Source: Bacteroidota bacterium
GTDB taxonomy: Bacteria; Bacteroidota; Bacteroidia; AKYH767-A; 2013-40CM-41-45
DNA length: 30,427 nucleotides
Assembly (NCBI GenBank): GCA_016711505.1
Contig: JADJSV010000006.1
Coordinates: 1-30,427 of the forward strand
Direction of reading: 5' to 3'
In this document: positions 19,207 to 27,684 of the stretch, one piece after another
How positions within the stretch are numbered: the first letter of the stretch is position 1
Layout: every line of letters begins with the position of its first letter
Notes under the pieces: model-generated
Seen by the model: only the letters and a program-made list of their open reading frames with translations
Databases searched by the model: none
What the model was told of the DNA's origin: nothing
Position numbers and translations under genes: made by a program

Positions 19207-20831
19207 TTATTGATCTGCCGGTTTATCCGGTCGTGGTTGACGAGGAACTCTATTTGCTCTGTTCGGTTGCGGATCAGCAGATGGTTGAGAAGTTGGAGCA
19301 GCATTTTGTTGCGGACTCTGTGGCTTAGGTTGATTCTGCTGTGGATTATTTGGCCGCTGTGCCTGATTAGGATTCGGATTATTCTGCTGAGGCTTATTCT
19401 GGTTTGGATTATTCGGACGCTGACCTTGATTTTGCGGACGCGGCTGATTCTGTTGCGGAGCATTCGGCTTCGGCTGATTTTGCTGCGGAGCGTTAGGCTT
19501 TGCTGATTCTGCTGAGGACGAGGTTGATTCTGCGGCCGGTTTTGATTTGGATTTTGCTTCTGATTCGGATTGCCTTGATTTGGCTGTCCTCCCTGGGGCT
19601 TACCCGGTGCACTACCTTGCGGACGTTGTGCATTTGGTTGACCTCCTGCTTGTCCGGCATTCATTTCACCACCAACTTTTTTCTTCTTCTTCTTTTTCTT
19701 CTTCAGTTTATCCATCCGGTCAATACGATCTTGTCCAACAACATTTTCGTAATCAGGAGCGATATCAATTTCTACTTCAACCGGAAGAGCCAGATCAGTA
19801 GGTTTAATTTTTTCTTTATTCAGATTGATAACTTCATTAACTCTATCGACAGAAAGCATGACCCAGTTTCCACCAACTCCACCTTCACTTAATTCGCGTT
19901 GTTCTTTTTTCTCATCGATTGTATATGCATACCACATCAATCGTTTGAAAATATCTGTCTTGCGATGGAAAGCTCTTCCATTTTCTGTTTCCAGAATTAT
20001 ATTGGTCGATGGAAAATCTTTTAGAGCATCAACGTAAGAATCCAATTCATAGTTAAGGCAACATTTAAGTTTGGTACACTGCCCTGCAAGTTTCGCAGGA
20101 TTAAGTGCCAGATTCTGATAGCGTGCAGTACTTGTTGAAACAGTTTTGAAATCTGTCAGCCATGTAGAACAACAGAGTTCTCTTCCACAAACACCAATAC
20201 CACCTAAACGACCTGCTTCCTGACGCATTCCGATCTGACGCATTTCAACACGAATCCGGAATTCTTCAGCAAGTTTTTTTATCAGCTCACGAAAATCTAC
20301 GCGGTCATCAGCAGTATAAAAGAAAGTTGCTGTTTTTCCATCACCTTGAAATTCTATATCACTTAACTTCATTGAAAGTTTCAGTGACTGGATGATCTCA
20401 CGTGAACGGGAAAGCGTAGCAGTTTCTTTATCTTTAACTTCGTTATACTTTTCTAATTCTGATTGTTTGACTTTTCGATAAAGAGCTTTGATAGTATCTG
20501 AATCTTCTGTCACACCTTTTTTGCGCAATTGAAAACGTACTAATTCGCCTGTCATCGAAACAACACCAACGTCGTGACCGGGAGTTGCTTCAACAGCAAC
20601 AAGATCACCTACTCTTAATTCAACGTTATCTTTATTTGTAAAAAATTCTTTGCGACTACCTTTAAAACGAACTTCAACAATTGGAAATGGCGACTGTCCC
20701 GAAGGCAGAACCATATCTGAAAGCCAATTGTAAACGTTTAGCTTGTTGCAGCCGCCGGTTCCACAAGTGCCATTACTCCGACACCCGCTTGGAGCCCCAT
20801 CTTTTCCCGTACTACACGATTTACAAGCCAT
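19207..20831 (-). CDS. ricT: RicT/PSP1-domain iron-sulfur protein with long Gln/Asn/Pro-rich tail (one frameshift)
   Basis: A PSP1-domain (YaaT/RicT-type) cytoplasmic protein. The start is taken at ATG 20831, giving MACKSCSTGKDGAPSGC; an upstream in-frame start adds 11 residues with no family support. The N-terminus is Cys-rich (C3, C6, C16, C22, C27). The PSP1 core has IVEVRFKGSRKEFF and VGDLVAVEATPGHDVGVVS. The conserved cysteine blocks GIGVCGRELCCSTW and GQCTKLKCCLNYE are metal or Fe-S ligands in the RicAFT complex of Bacillus. After a run of nine Lys comes a low-complexity tail of about 150 residues rich in Q, N, P and R. A base is missing near 19502; with it restored, the tail continues as repeats of QQNQPKPNAP-like units and ends RPDKPADQ at TAA 19207-19209, not in the Ile/Arg-rich shifted frame. 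In this phylum the protein's role is not settled. Confidence 0.85.
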
Positions 20832-20852
20832 ATGATTTTTGTCAATAACATG

Positions 20853-20860
20853 CAAAATTA
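20853..20860 (-). promoter_or_regulatory. Possible -7 element (TAATTTTG) of ricT-gldH
   Basis: On the minus strand TAATTTTG matches TAnnTTTG, 21 bases before the chosen ricT start at 20831. It supports that start over the longer one at 20864, which would lie upstream of this box. No -33 TTG at the right spacing. Confidence 0.35.
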
Positions 20861-20947
20861 GCAATTTTGGGGAATTAGGGAAGTAATATAAGTAATGGTG
20901 GTATTTAGTTGAAAGTCAGCGGTTAATAAGAGCCAATATGTGTAAAT

Positions 20948-21046
20948 TAGTATAAGAGTAGTATAAGAGACAATTGCTTCCACACACTCCGCACTTCAAA
21001 CTCAAACTGACTTTACTAAATGTGGAATTGAGATTGAGGTGTGGAA
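20948..21046. terminator. Weak hairpin and short direct repeat after holB
   Basis: TAGTATAAGAG is repeated in tandem at 20948-20958 and 20959-20969. TTCCACAC (20978-20985) pairs with GTGTGGAA (21039-21046), with further partial pairing of CTCAA and TTGAG inside. It lies just after the end of holB (21072, minus strand) and before the ricT promoter region, so it may end holB transcripts. The stem is short and the loop long, so this is a tentative call. Confidence 0.35.
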
Positions 21047-21071
21047 ATGACAGAACCTTGCCATCTTTAAT

Positions 21072-22201
21072 TCAACGCTCTACTCTAATCAACCTATGCA
21101 CTATAAACGACAGATCAGAAAATAAAATCTTAAAATTTGCATTGCGATCAATATGAAAAATGGCTTTGTTGAATTCTTCGATCAACTCTTCTGCATTATT
21201 GATATGAATAAAAGGAGCAAGTCGGGCAATTGCAGTTAACTCTTCTCCATCAAGACGAAGTAATGAACGGTTACCATAATTAATGAGCAGGCACTCACGG
21301 ATATTATCAAGACTGTCAGTTAAAAATTCCTTTTGTTCATCCCGGGAAAGATCGTTTAATTTTAATGTAAGTTCATTGATGACTTTGAGATTTAACTGAT
21401 AGCATCCACGCATCCAGCTTATAAAATCTTTCTCAAAATTTGCACGTTCTTCAGCACGATCAATCAATTGCAGCGCTTCAGAAAAACTTCCATTTGATTT
21501 ATGATGCAAATGCCGGGCAGTAGCTTTGTCGATGCCGTGCTTGTTGATCAATTCAGCAAGCATATCTTCTTCACTGATGCGATTAATTTTGACAAGCTGA
21601 GTCCGGGAAATAATAGTTGTTAGCAGACCTTCATAATTTTCTGAAACCAAAAAGAAAAGTGTACGCTCAGGTGGTTCTTCCAGGATCTTCAATAATTTAT
21701 TTCCTGCAGGATCATTCATTTTCTCAGGTAACCAGATGATAACAATTTTGTAAGGAGCTTCGACTGCTTTGAGATTTAGTCGGCGCATGATATCTGCACT
21801 TTCATGAACAGAAATAATTCCTTGCTTGTTATCCAGATCTGCATTCTCCATCCAGTTCATGTAACTGAGATAAGGCTGGTCGATTATTGCTTTGCGAAAT
21901 TGTTCAATGAAGTCAACACTTTTCGGTTCTTTAATTTTTTCTTTCGAAGCAACAGGAAAAGTATATGAAACATCCGGATGAACATACTTCTCCATTTTCT
22001 TACAAGCCGAACAACTTCCGCATGAATCATCAAGGCCCGGATTTTCACACACCAGATACTGCGCAAACGCATTGGCAAGGGGAAGACCACCGGCACCTTC
22101 AGGTCCCAGAAACAGCAAAGCATGACTCACTCTATTCTCCTGAGCAGAGTGAATAAGCCTTTTTTCACATCAGTATGTCCGATTACTTCCTCAAATTTCA
22201 C
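21072..22201 (-). CDS. holB: DNA polymerase III subunit delta' (one frameshift near the start)
   Basis: A clamp-loader subunit of the replicative polymerase. The long frame starts inside the protein at MSHALLFLGPEGAGG. Upstream, KFEEVIGHTDVKKG is read in another frame from a GTG at 22201, and one missing base near 22153 joins the two (KKGLIHSAQENRVSH). The restored length is about 376 residues. The P-loop position reads GPEGAGGLPLANAFA with no Lys, as expected for delta', which does not hydrolyse ATP. A zinc module CENPGLDDSCGSCSACKK follows. The SRC-like sensor segment is ISRTQLV and the LLKILEEPPERTLFFLV block is diagnostic of the family. It ends in HRLIRVER. ricT and gldH follow on the same strand after 240 bases. 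Confidence 0.92.
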
Positions 22202-22754
22202 TGTGTAAAAATAGTTTTTGTTTTAACCGTTATAGTATTTGTAGGAATATTTATTGACTTAAATGGCAGGTAGTAGCAGGTAATTCAAGAAGTTTGATAG
22301 TCTCTTGGATCCTCAGAGTTAATAATATTGAAAAAAGAAAAATTGAAAATGATGCTTCAATGTTGTAGGGGAGATGAATTTATCTTTATTGTGCAAGTGA
22401 ACGAATTTTGAATTCATTAAAAACTGAGTAGCAGAAGCTGACAGGTATACATATTTAACCCCGGGGGCGCGCGATCAAAGCGGCCCTTCATGAATGAATG
22501 TAAGTAAGTATTGTATGATGATTATATTAAAAATTGCTTACGCCTGGCAAGGGTTTCCCCCAATTTTCCCCGCTTGCCAGACTATCCACCTGCGGCGGAC
22601 AGCACTAATAAATAAACAAATGACAAAATAATAATTGAGAAATATAACCGCGTAAATGCAGGTTCTTTTTTGAAACAAAACATCAACTATTCAGAGTTAA
22701 CTAATAGTCTGAACAACTCACAACTCACTAAAAAAAACAGGTATCTTTACCACA
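22202..22754. other. Intergenic region with GC-rich inverted-repeat patch; no gene
   Basis: These 553 bases separate divergent holB and the DUF5723 gene. I see no open frame of note and no tRNA. Two GC-rich patches stand out: 22459-22488 (CCCCGGGGGCGCGCG, then GCGGCCC) and 22541-22600. In the second, CTGGCAAG (22544-22551) pairs with CTTGCCAG (22573-22580) around C-rich runs, followed by the near-palindrome TCCACCTGCGGCGGA (22585-22599). TATCTTTA at 22742-22749, six bases before the ATG at 22755, resembles a -7 element with the last base changed. Confidence 0.5.
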
Positions 22755-24107
22755 ATGAAAAAAATAATTCTTTCGCTCTTAATTTTTATCTCGCAATTCA
22801 GTTATGGACAGGAGATGTGGGGAATCAGTAATAGCAACTATAGTGGTAATATGGGAATCTTTCTCAATCCTTCTGAAATTGTCGGGGCGCCATATAAATA
22901 TGAGATCAATTTAATTGCCGGAGATTTTTTGCTGAGAATAGTTACATCTATTTTCCAAAAGACAAAAATATCGTTCTGAATACAATTTTCGGAAATAACG
23001 AGCCGGGGAAAATTATTTATTCAGAAATTCAACCGCTTTGCAAAAAGGGTTTGGTCATACTCTTATTATTGGACCAAGTTACATCAAGAATAATGGTGAC
23101 TGGGCGTGGGGATTACATTCTGCATTCAGAAGTGAATTGAGTGTGCTGGATGTTCCTGCACATTTAGCATATACATTTTATTCAGGATTTCATGCGCCGG
23201 AAATTTTCGGTGTCAGATTTAATTCTACACCAATGAGTTTTGCAAGTGCGAGCTGGCTTGAACTTGGTGGAACTTATGGGCGAGTGTATAGTGAAACTGA
23301 AAAGCACTATATAAAGTGGGCTGCAACAGGAAATTTACTGATAGGATTCAATGGTTTGTATGGCGACATTCAGAATTTAGATTATACTGTTCTGGATTCC
23401 AGCAATGTTGTCTTTCACAATGTAAATGCAAAGATCGGAAAGGCTATCGATGATTCATTTATCGCACTTCGAGGCGCCGGACTGAGCACAACACTTGGAG
23501 CAACTTATATGCATAAAAGAAAGCAAGGTGGATTTGAATGTAACCGCAGCAATGATAACATCAAAAAATATGATTACAGAGTCGGTGTTTCTCTTATTGA
23601 TCTGGGAACGATTCGCTATTTCCGTAAATCAGAAATTATAGAAATTGCAACAGGTGCAAATCAAGTGTGGACAGGCATAGATTCAGCAAGTATTGGTCTG
23701 GAAAATGTCGGGACAACGGTAGTGTCAAATATCGGTGGTTCAATTCGCGAAGAAGGGTTTTACATGTGGATGCCACTTGCTGTGAGTACACAATTCGATT
23801 ATTCTTTCACTCCGAAAATTTATGGAAATCTTTCACTGGTAAAACGAATTCACTTTACGGAAAACCAGATTGCAAGAGGCGATCAAATGAATCTTGCCGT
23901 TCGTTATGAAAAAGAAAATTCGAAGCGAATCTTAATTACACTTTATTTGAATGGGATCAACCGTCGCTTGGATTAGGAATCAGATACAAATGGTTTGTGA
24001 TCGGAAGTGACCGGTTACTTCAGTTCATCGGACTTTCTGATACTCAGGCATTCGATTTCTTCTTTGGTTTCAAATTTCAGTTTTGCAAGAGACCGTTTAG
24101 TCCGTGA
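22755..24107 (+). CDS. DUF5723 outer-membrane-type protein (three frameshifts)
   Basis: A predicted outer-membrane beta-barrel-like protein of the DUF5723 type, restored length about 450 residues. The signal peptide is MKKIILSLLIFISQFSYG. The mature start, GISNSNYSGNMGIFLNPSEI, followed by PYKYEINLIAGDFF, is the recognisable family signature. A T run at 22925-22930 is one base short; past it the text reads AENSYIYFPKDKNIVLNTIF. A second loss near 23036 leads to LQKGFGHTLIIGPSYIKNNG and the main body of alternating aromatic strands. A third loss at 23946-23948 gives YFEWDQPSLGLGIRYKW and the final strand FDFFFGFKFQFCKRPFSP, stop 24105-24107. All three breaks are single missing T's. No function is known for the family. 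It sits alone, with a repeat element and pgk downstream. Confidence 0.75.
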
Positions 24108-24174
24108 CCGGATTGTGCGGCATTCAATAACATCTGGATTTTTGACCAGGATTTATCTGATTATTGGATTTTCA

Positions 24175-24333
24175 GGAATTAACTGATTTAGGGATTTCTT
24201 GGTTGATAGCTGAAAAGTCATCAGACTGATTATTCAATTCATAAAAGTTATCTAAAGCATGAACGCTCTTATTTTAAATTTAATTGTATCTCTGAAATAA
24301 GGCAACCAGGAAATCCAAAAATCAGCTAAATCC
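24175..24333. repeat. Imperfect 31-bp inverted repeat around about 97 bases
   Basis: The arm at 24175-24205 (GGAATTAACTGATTT, then GGGATTTCTTGGTTG) is the inverse complement of 24303-24333 with 26 of 31 positions matching. The left arm is preceded by a degenerate direct repeat of GGATTT(A/T)TCTGATT type (24134-24175). The enclosed 97 bases have no open frame. It may be a mobile-like extragenic repeat element or a long imperfect terminator for the DUF5723 gene. Confidence 0.65.
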
Positions 24334-24348
24334 AGGTCCTATTTTGTT

Positions 24349-24356
24349 TACTTTTG
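24349..24356 (+). promoter_or_regulatory. pgk: -7 element (TACTTTTG) directly before pgk
   Basis: TACTTTTG matches TAnnTTTG exactly and ends only four bases before the pgk ATG (24361). If it is used, transcription would begin at or beside the start codon, giving a leaderless message. No convincing -33 TTG is seen. Confidence 0.45.
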
Positions 24357-24360
24357 TCCC

Positions 24361-25218
24361 ATGAAAACCATCGACCACCACAATTTCAAAAACGAAAAAG
24401 CTCTGATCCGTGTAGACTTCAATGTACCTCTCGATAAAGAATACAATATCACTGACAACACAAGGATCCGTGCTTCCATTCCAACGATTAAAAGATCTTA
24501 TCTGATGGCGGCTCGGTTATATTGATGTCTTTTTCGGTTATGTAATGGCAAATGAAATTGCAAATGCAGATAAAGTACTTCTGAATTCAGAGAAACCTTT
24601 TACTGCAATTATGGGCGGAGCAAAAGTATCAGACAAAATTCTCATCATCGAACAATTGATGAATCGTGTTGACAATTTATTGATCGGTGGTGGAATGGCA
24701 TTTACATTTGTGAAAGCAATGGGTGGAACGATTGGTTCATCGTTGGTTGAAGAAGATAAACTCGATCTTGCATTACATCATAGAAAAAGCGAAAGCAAAA
24801 AATGTAAATCTTATTCTTCCTGTTGATGCAATCATTGCAGATAAATTTGATGCAAATGCAAATTCAAGAGTGTAATATCAACGAAATTCCTGATGGCTGG
24901 ATGGGTTTAGACATCGGTCCAAAATCAGAAAAACTTTTCAATGACGCCATTGCACAATCCAAAACAATTTTGTGGAACGGTCCGGCCGGAGTTTTTGAAT
25001 TCGAAAAATTCTCTCATGGAACAAAATCTGTTGCAAAAGCAATTGCAGCAGCAACTGCGAATGGGGCATTCTCTTTAATCGGCGGCGGTGATTCTGCTGC
25101 TGCGATTTCGAAATTCAATTTGACAGGTGGGGTGTCTTATGTTTCTACGGGTGGCGGTGCTTTGCTTGAGTACATTGAAGGGAAAGAATTACCAGGGGTT
25201 GTGGCTATTGGCAAATAA
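24361..25218 (+). pseudogene. pgk: Phosphoglycerate kinase with internal deletion and frameshifts
   Basis: This glycolytic enzyme transfers phosphate between 1,3-bisphosphoglycerate and ADP. The N-terminus from ATG 24361 reads KALIRVDFNVPLD, then NTRIRASIPTIKK (one A missing) and LSDGGSVILMS. Directly after LMS comes GYVMANEIANADKVL, which in a full enzyme lies more than 100 residues further on. The lost stretch should hold the substrate motifs SHLGRP and LENLRF and the NDAFG.AHR.HAS block. The C-terminal half is clear: AIMGGAKVSDKILIIEQLM, NLLIGGGMAFTFVKAMGG, then breaks near 24775 and 24860, DGWMGLDIGPKSEKLF, ILWNGPAGVFEFEKFSHGTK, LIGGGDSAAAISKF (nucleotide site) and YVSTGGGALLEYIEGKELPG. 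The remaining 858 bases code for about 285 residues against roughly 395-420 expected. As written it cannot be active; an assembly deletion is likely because pgk is normally single-copy and essential. Confidence 0.9.
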
Positions 25219-25284
25219 AACGTAACGTACAACTTTAACACTAAAGTGTAAGCACAAGATAATTTGTAACCCTTCACTTCGAGC

Positions 25285-25303
25285 TGAGGATCTTCAATCC
25301 TCA
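25285..25303. terminator. Hairpin between convergent pgk and T9SS gene
   Basis: TGAGGAT (25285-25291) and ATCCTCA (25297-25303) form a perfect 7-bp stem with a 5-base loop, 67 bases after the pgk stop and 18 before the end of the convergent T9SS gene. There is no long T run, so strength is uncertain. Confidence 0.45.
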
Positions 25304-25320
25304 TTAACAGTAAATACGAA

Positions 25321-26916
25321 TTACTTTTTCACAAATTTAATTAATTGTCTTTTCTTAGAAAACGCATCTATATAAATGCAATTGTAAATTCCTGACGGCA
25401 GTGTATACAAGTCTACTGTATTTTGATTCTTATTTATTTCTTTCGCTTCCTATGCTCCATTGATAAGTTGCAAAACCATTTCCGGCATCAATAAAATTGA
25501 ATCAATTAAACAAAGTCGATGTCGGCTCCTAACTCTGGTCCAATTGTATTTGAATTTGTTATAGTTGCCGTATCAGAATAAGTGAAAAAGCCTTCTGAGT
25601 CTATAATCAAAGCAAAATAATTTCCTGAAGAACTTACATAGATCTCTTGCAAGTATCTCCGTTATTCCAATTATATGTATACCTGAAGGAGCTGAAATAA
25701 GGAATGCTATCGTTGTTACACGGTCATGAGTCAGGAATACTTAGAGTTCTATTGAAATTGGGTTTCGTAATTTTTTTTCCCAAACAAAACCCCAATTTTA
25801 AGATCGTAGTATCGTATGCTGTTCCCCAAAAGGACAAACGCCTTTTTCTCAAGTCTGAATCACCTGAGAGATATTTTCGTCATGCGTAAATCCCACATGA
25901 TCGTTCCTGTAGAATCCATTTGAATTAAACTTCGTCCTAAATAAGATGGCGTTGATCCAAAACATAAAAAATCTGCAAGCAAGGTGCTACCCCCCATCCT
26001 TATATATGTCGCTGCTATATAAATTCCCAAAATTGACTGAATCAAGAAGAGTTGAATTATAATCACTTAGAAATTAAAATATTTCAAATTGTAGTCATTT
26101 TCATAAAAAACGTTCAGGACTTTGGATTAATTTTTCATTATACATCAACCGCACCAATCGCAGTTGTTGAAATTATGCTTCCATCCGAATTATTTATGAA
26201 TGATCGTGCCTCTCTCTTTCTAACATACAACAGCAAGTGATTCGTATGATCTTTCGCAATCTGAATCACACCATTTTCCTGAGATCCAAGATCTACGGAA
26301 TCTTTTTATTGAAAGTGTGTCTCCATTGGAATTAAGAATAAGTAAAATGGGTGGAAAGAATTAAATGAGCAAAAGCGAAACATACAGATTGCGAATAAAG
26401 TAAAGTATCATTTCACTCCGTTTCACCACTAGTATTTTTAATCCTGAATAATAATTTGAATCTAAGAGGTTTGTTCCAAATTAATGCTCCGTCATTTCCA
26501 AATTTGAATAATTCGCCCGGGATCAACTACGCCGCAACCCCCGAACAATTTTATCTGCAATTATTCCTGAATCCGACGTTTGAAAAACAGAGGTAAACTT
26601 TGTAATTCTTATTTTCATGATATCCATTATTTGGCTGGTGTCTATCAAAACAACATTGTATAGTGAGTCAATTTTAAGCACAAAAATTCTGTTCTTTGAT
26701 TTCGGGAGTCTGCGATCGCATCAGGAAATTCGAATTCCGTTAATCCGCCAATCAAAAGCCGCCATCCTTGAAGCGCGTTGTTCCGGCAGGTACCTCTGCT
26801 CCAGTTTATATGTCCTGCATTTGTGCTTACAAAAAAATATTTTCTTCTCAATGTATTGGGTATTATGAGAATAGCACTCCGGCGAAAAATGCAACTATCG
26901 ATAAAATTGTTTTCAT
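25321..26916 (-). pseudogene. T9SS-exported repeat protein, heavily frameshifted relative of the 7157-8740 protein
   Basis: No long frame survives, but the ends and pieces identify it. ATG 26916 starts a good signal peptide, MKTILSIVAFFAGVLFS. Downstream fragments give NAGHINWSRG, LLIGGLTEFEFPDAIADS and LIQMDSTGTIMWD. These are the two halves (D..G...W and GGxLIGG) of the blades seen in the intact protein at 7157-8740. The last segment, VDLYTLPSGIYNCIYIDAFS then KKRQLIKFVKK with TAA at 25321-25323, is the end of a type A T9SS sorting domain. The span of 1596 bases is almost the same as the 1584 of the intact relative, so few bases are lost overall and the damage is mostly small indels plus some substitutions. 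It needs about ten or more frame changes. Whether it is a real pseudogene or a poorly polished stretch cannot be decided here. Confidence 0.6.
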
Positions 26917-26984
26917 GCAGAAATTATTATTTTATTCAAAGGAAGAATATTTTTCGACTACTAACTCATTTTACAATTTGCAGG

Positions 26985-27030
26985 ATAACCAACCTCGCCG
27001 GGAAGGATTTCGCTACGAAGGATTTTTTAC
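26985..27030. repeat. Short degenerate GAAGGATTT direct repeat
   Basis: The 213 bases between the T9SS gene and cvpA hold no gene. In them GAAGGATTTCGCTAC (27002-27016) is followed by GAAGGATTTTTTACTCG (27018-27034), a degenerate direct repeat with the style of extragenic repeats. The signal is weak. Confidence 0.3.
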
Positions 27031-27129
27031 TCGTTTATTCACTGTGGATTTATAATCCTCGTCACGTAAAAATATTTCCTGCAGATCTCGCTGCACTCGA
27101 AGTTTGTTTCATATCAAATCATTTATTCT

Positions 27130-27589
27130 TCAAACTATAGAACCCACCTTCAGCAACGGATAATAAAAAATCGATTCCGCCTTTTTATCTGTGTCCAGCC
27201 ATTTGAATCTTGCATCTGCTTTATTGAAAAAGTAAAGAAACAATCCAACAAGAAAAGCATATTTTAAAACTCCAAAAATCGCTCCGGCAATTTTGTTGAA
27301 GAGCCCAAGTGCGGTAATGCTAACTAAACCTTCGAAAAGTTTAGCAAGAAACCATGCACCAATGCTAACACCGATCCACACAATGCATAAGAACATATCG
27401 TAATGTTTCCGGTGAACCCCCAAATGTTTTGAATAAAAATTCCGCAACAGCTGCCGCCATTTTGAATCCAAGAAAATAACACAACACTAGTGCGCCTAAC
27501 ATTGCAACCTCAAAGATAAAACCTTTGATGAAGCCTCGGATTGCGCCGAAGGCTAGTAGTATCAGTATGGCGATGTCGATTGTTTGCAT
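27130..27589 (-). CDS. cvpA: CvpA family membrane protein (one frameshift)
   Basis: An inner-membrane protein of the CvpA (colicin V production) family with four predicted helices. The N-terminus MQTIDIAILILLAFGAIRGF, followed by IKGFIFEVAMLGALVL, has the characteristic polar and Gly-rich first helix pair (A.RG...G). The second half reads WIGVSIGAWFLAKLFEGLV, LGLFNKIAGAIFGVLKYAFL and VGLFLYFFNKAD in another frame, joined by a break near 27400. The first frame runs on falsely to VLMHCVDRC. It ends FYYPLLKVGSIV at 27130; a further undetected shift could alter the last residues. The restored length of about 152 is a little short for the family in this phylum (about 160-190). In Proteobacteria CvpA affects colicin export and envelope stress; its role in Bacteroidota is not established. 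It is separated from the next gene upstream by a hairpin. Confidence 0.85.
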
Positions 27590-27623
27590 TGATTCGGACG
27601 AAATTTAGTTGAATAGTGTGAAG

Positions 27624-27675
27624 TTTCAGTTTGTGGTGAGTGTAGGGTACGTCAACTCACACACCCAAACTGAAA
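27624..27675 (-). terminator. Imperfect hairpin after the TerB-J gene
   Basis: TTTCAGTTTG (27624-27633) and CAAACTGAAA (27666-27675) form a perfect 10-bp outer stem, and TGAGT (27636-27640) with ACTCA (27655-27659) extends it inward after a bulge. It lies 10 bases after the end of the minus-strand vWA/TerB-J operon (27685) and before cvpA. Confidence 0.6.
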
Positions 27676-27684
27676 TCAACTGTT

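Noticed and set aside
19210..19892. Long Leu/Ile/Arg/Trp-rich plus-strand frames resembling membrane proteins
   Set aside because: They are antisense to the CAG/AAT/CCG-rich tail of ricT, whose repeats lack stops on the other strand. Composition is abnormal and there is no start context.
20831..20864. Longer start of ricT at 20864
   Set aside because: The extra residues are not family-like, and a TAnnTTTG box lies between the two starts, favouring 20831.
22202..22754. tRNA or other stable RNA gene in the holB upstream gap
   Set aside because: No T-loop motif or cloverleaf found by eye; only short GC-rich stems are present.
26617..27140. Several plus-strand frames of 80-120 residues
   Set aside because: They overlap the minus-strand T9SS relative, whose signal peptide and blade pieces explain the sequence better.
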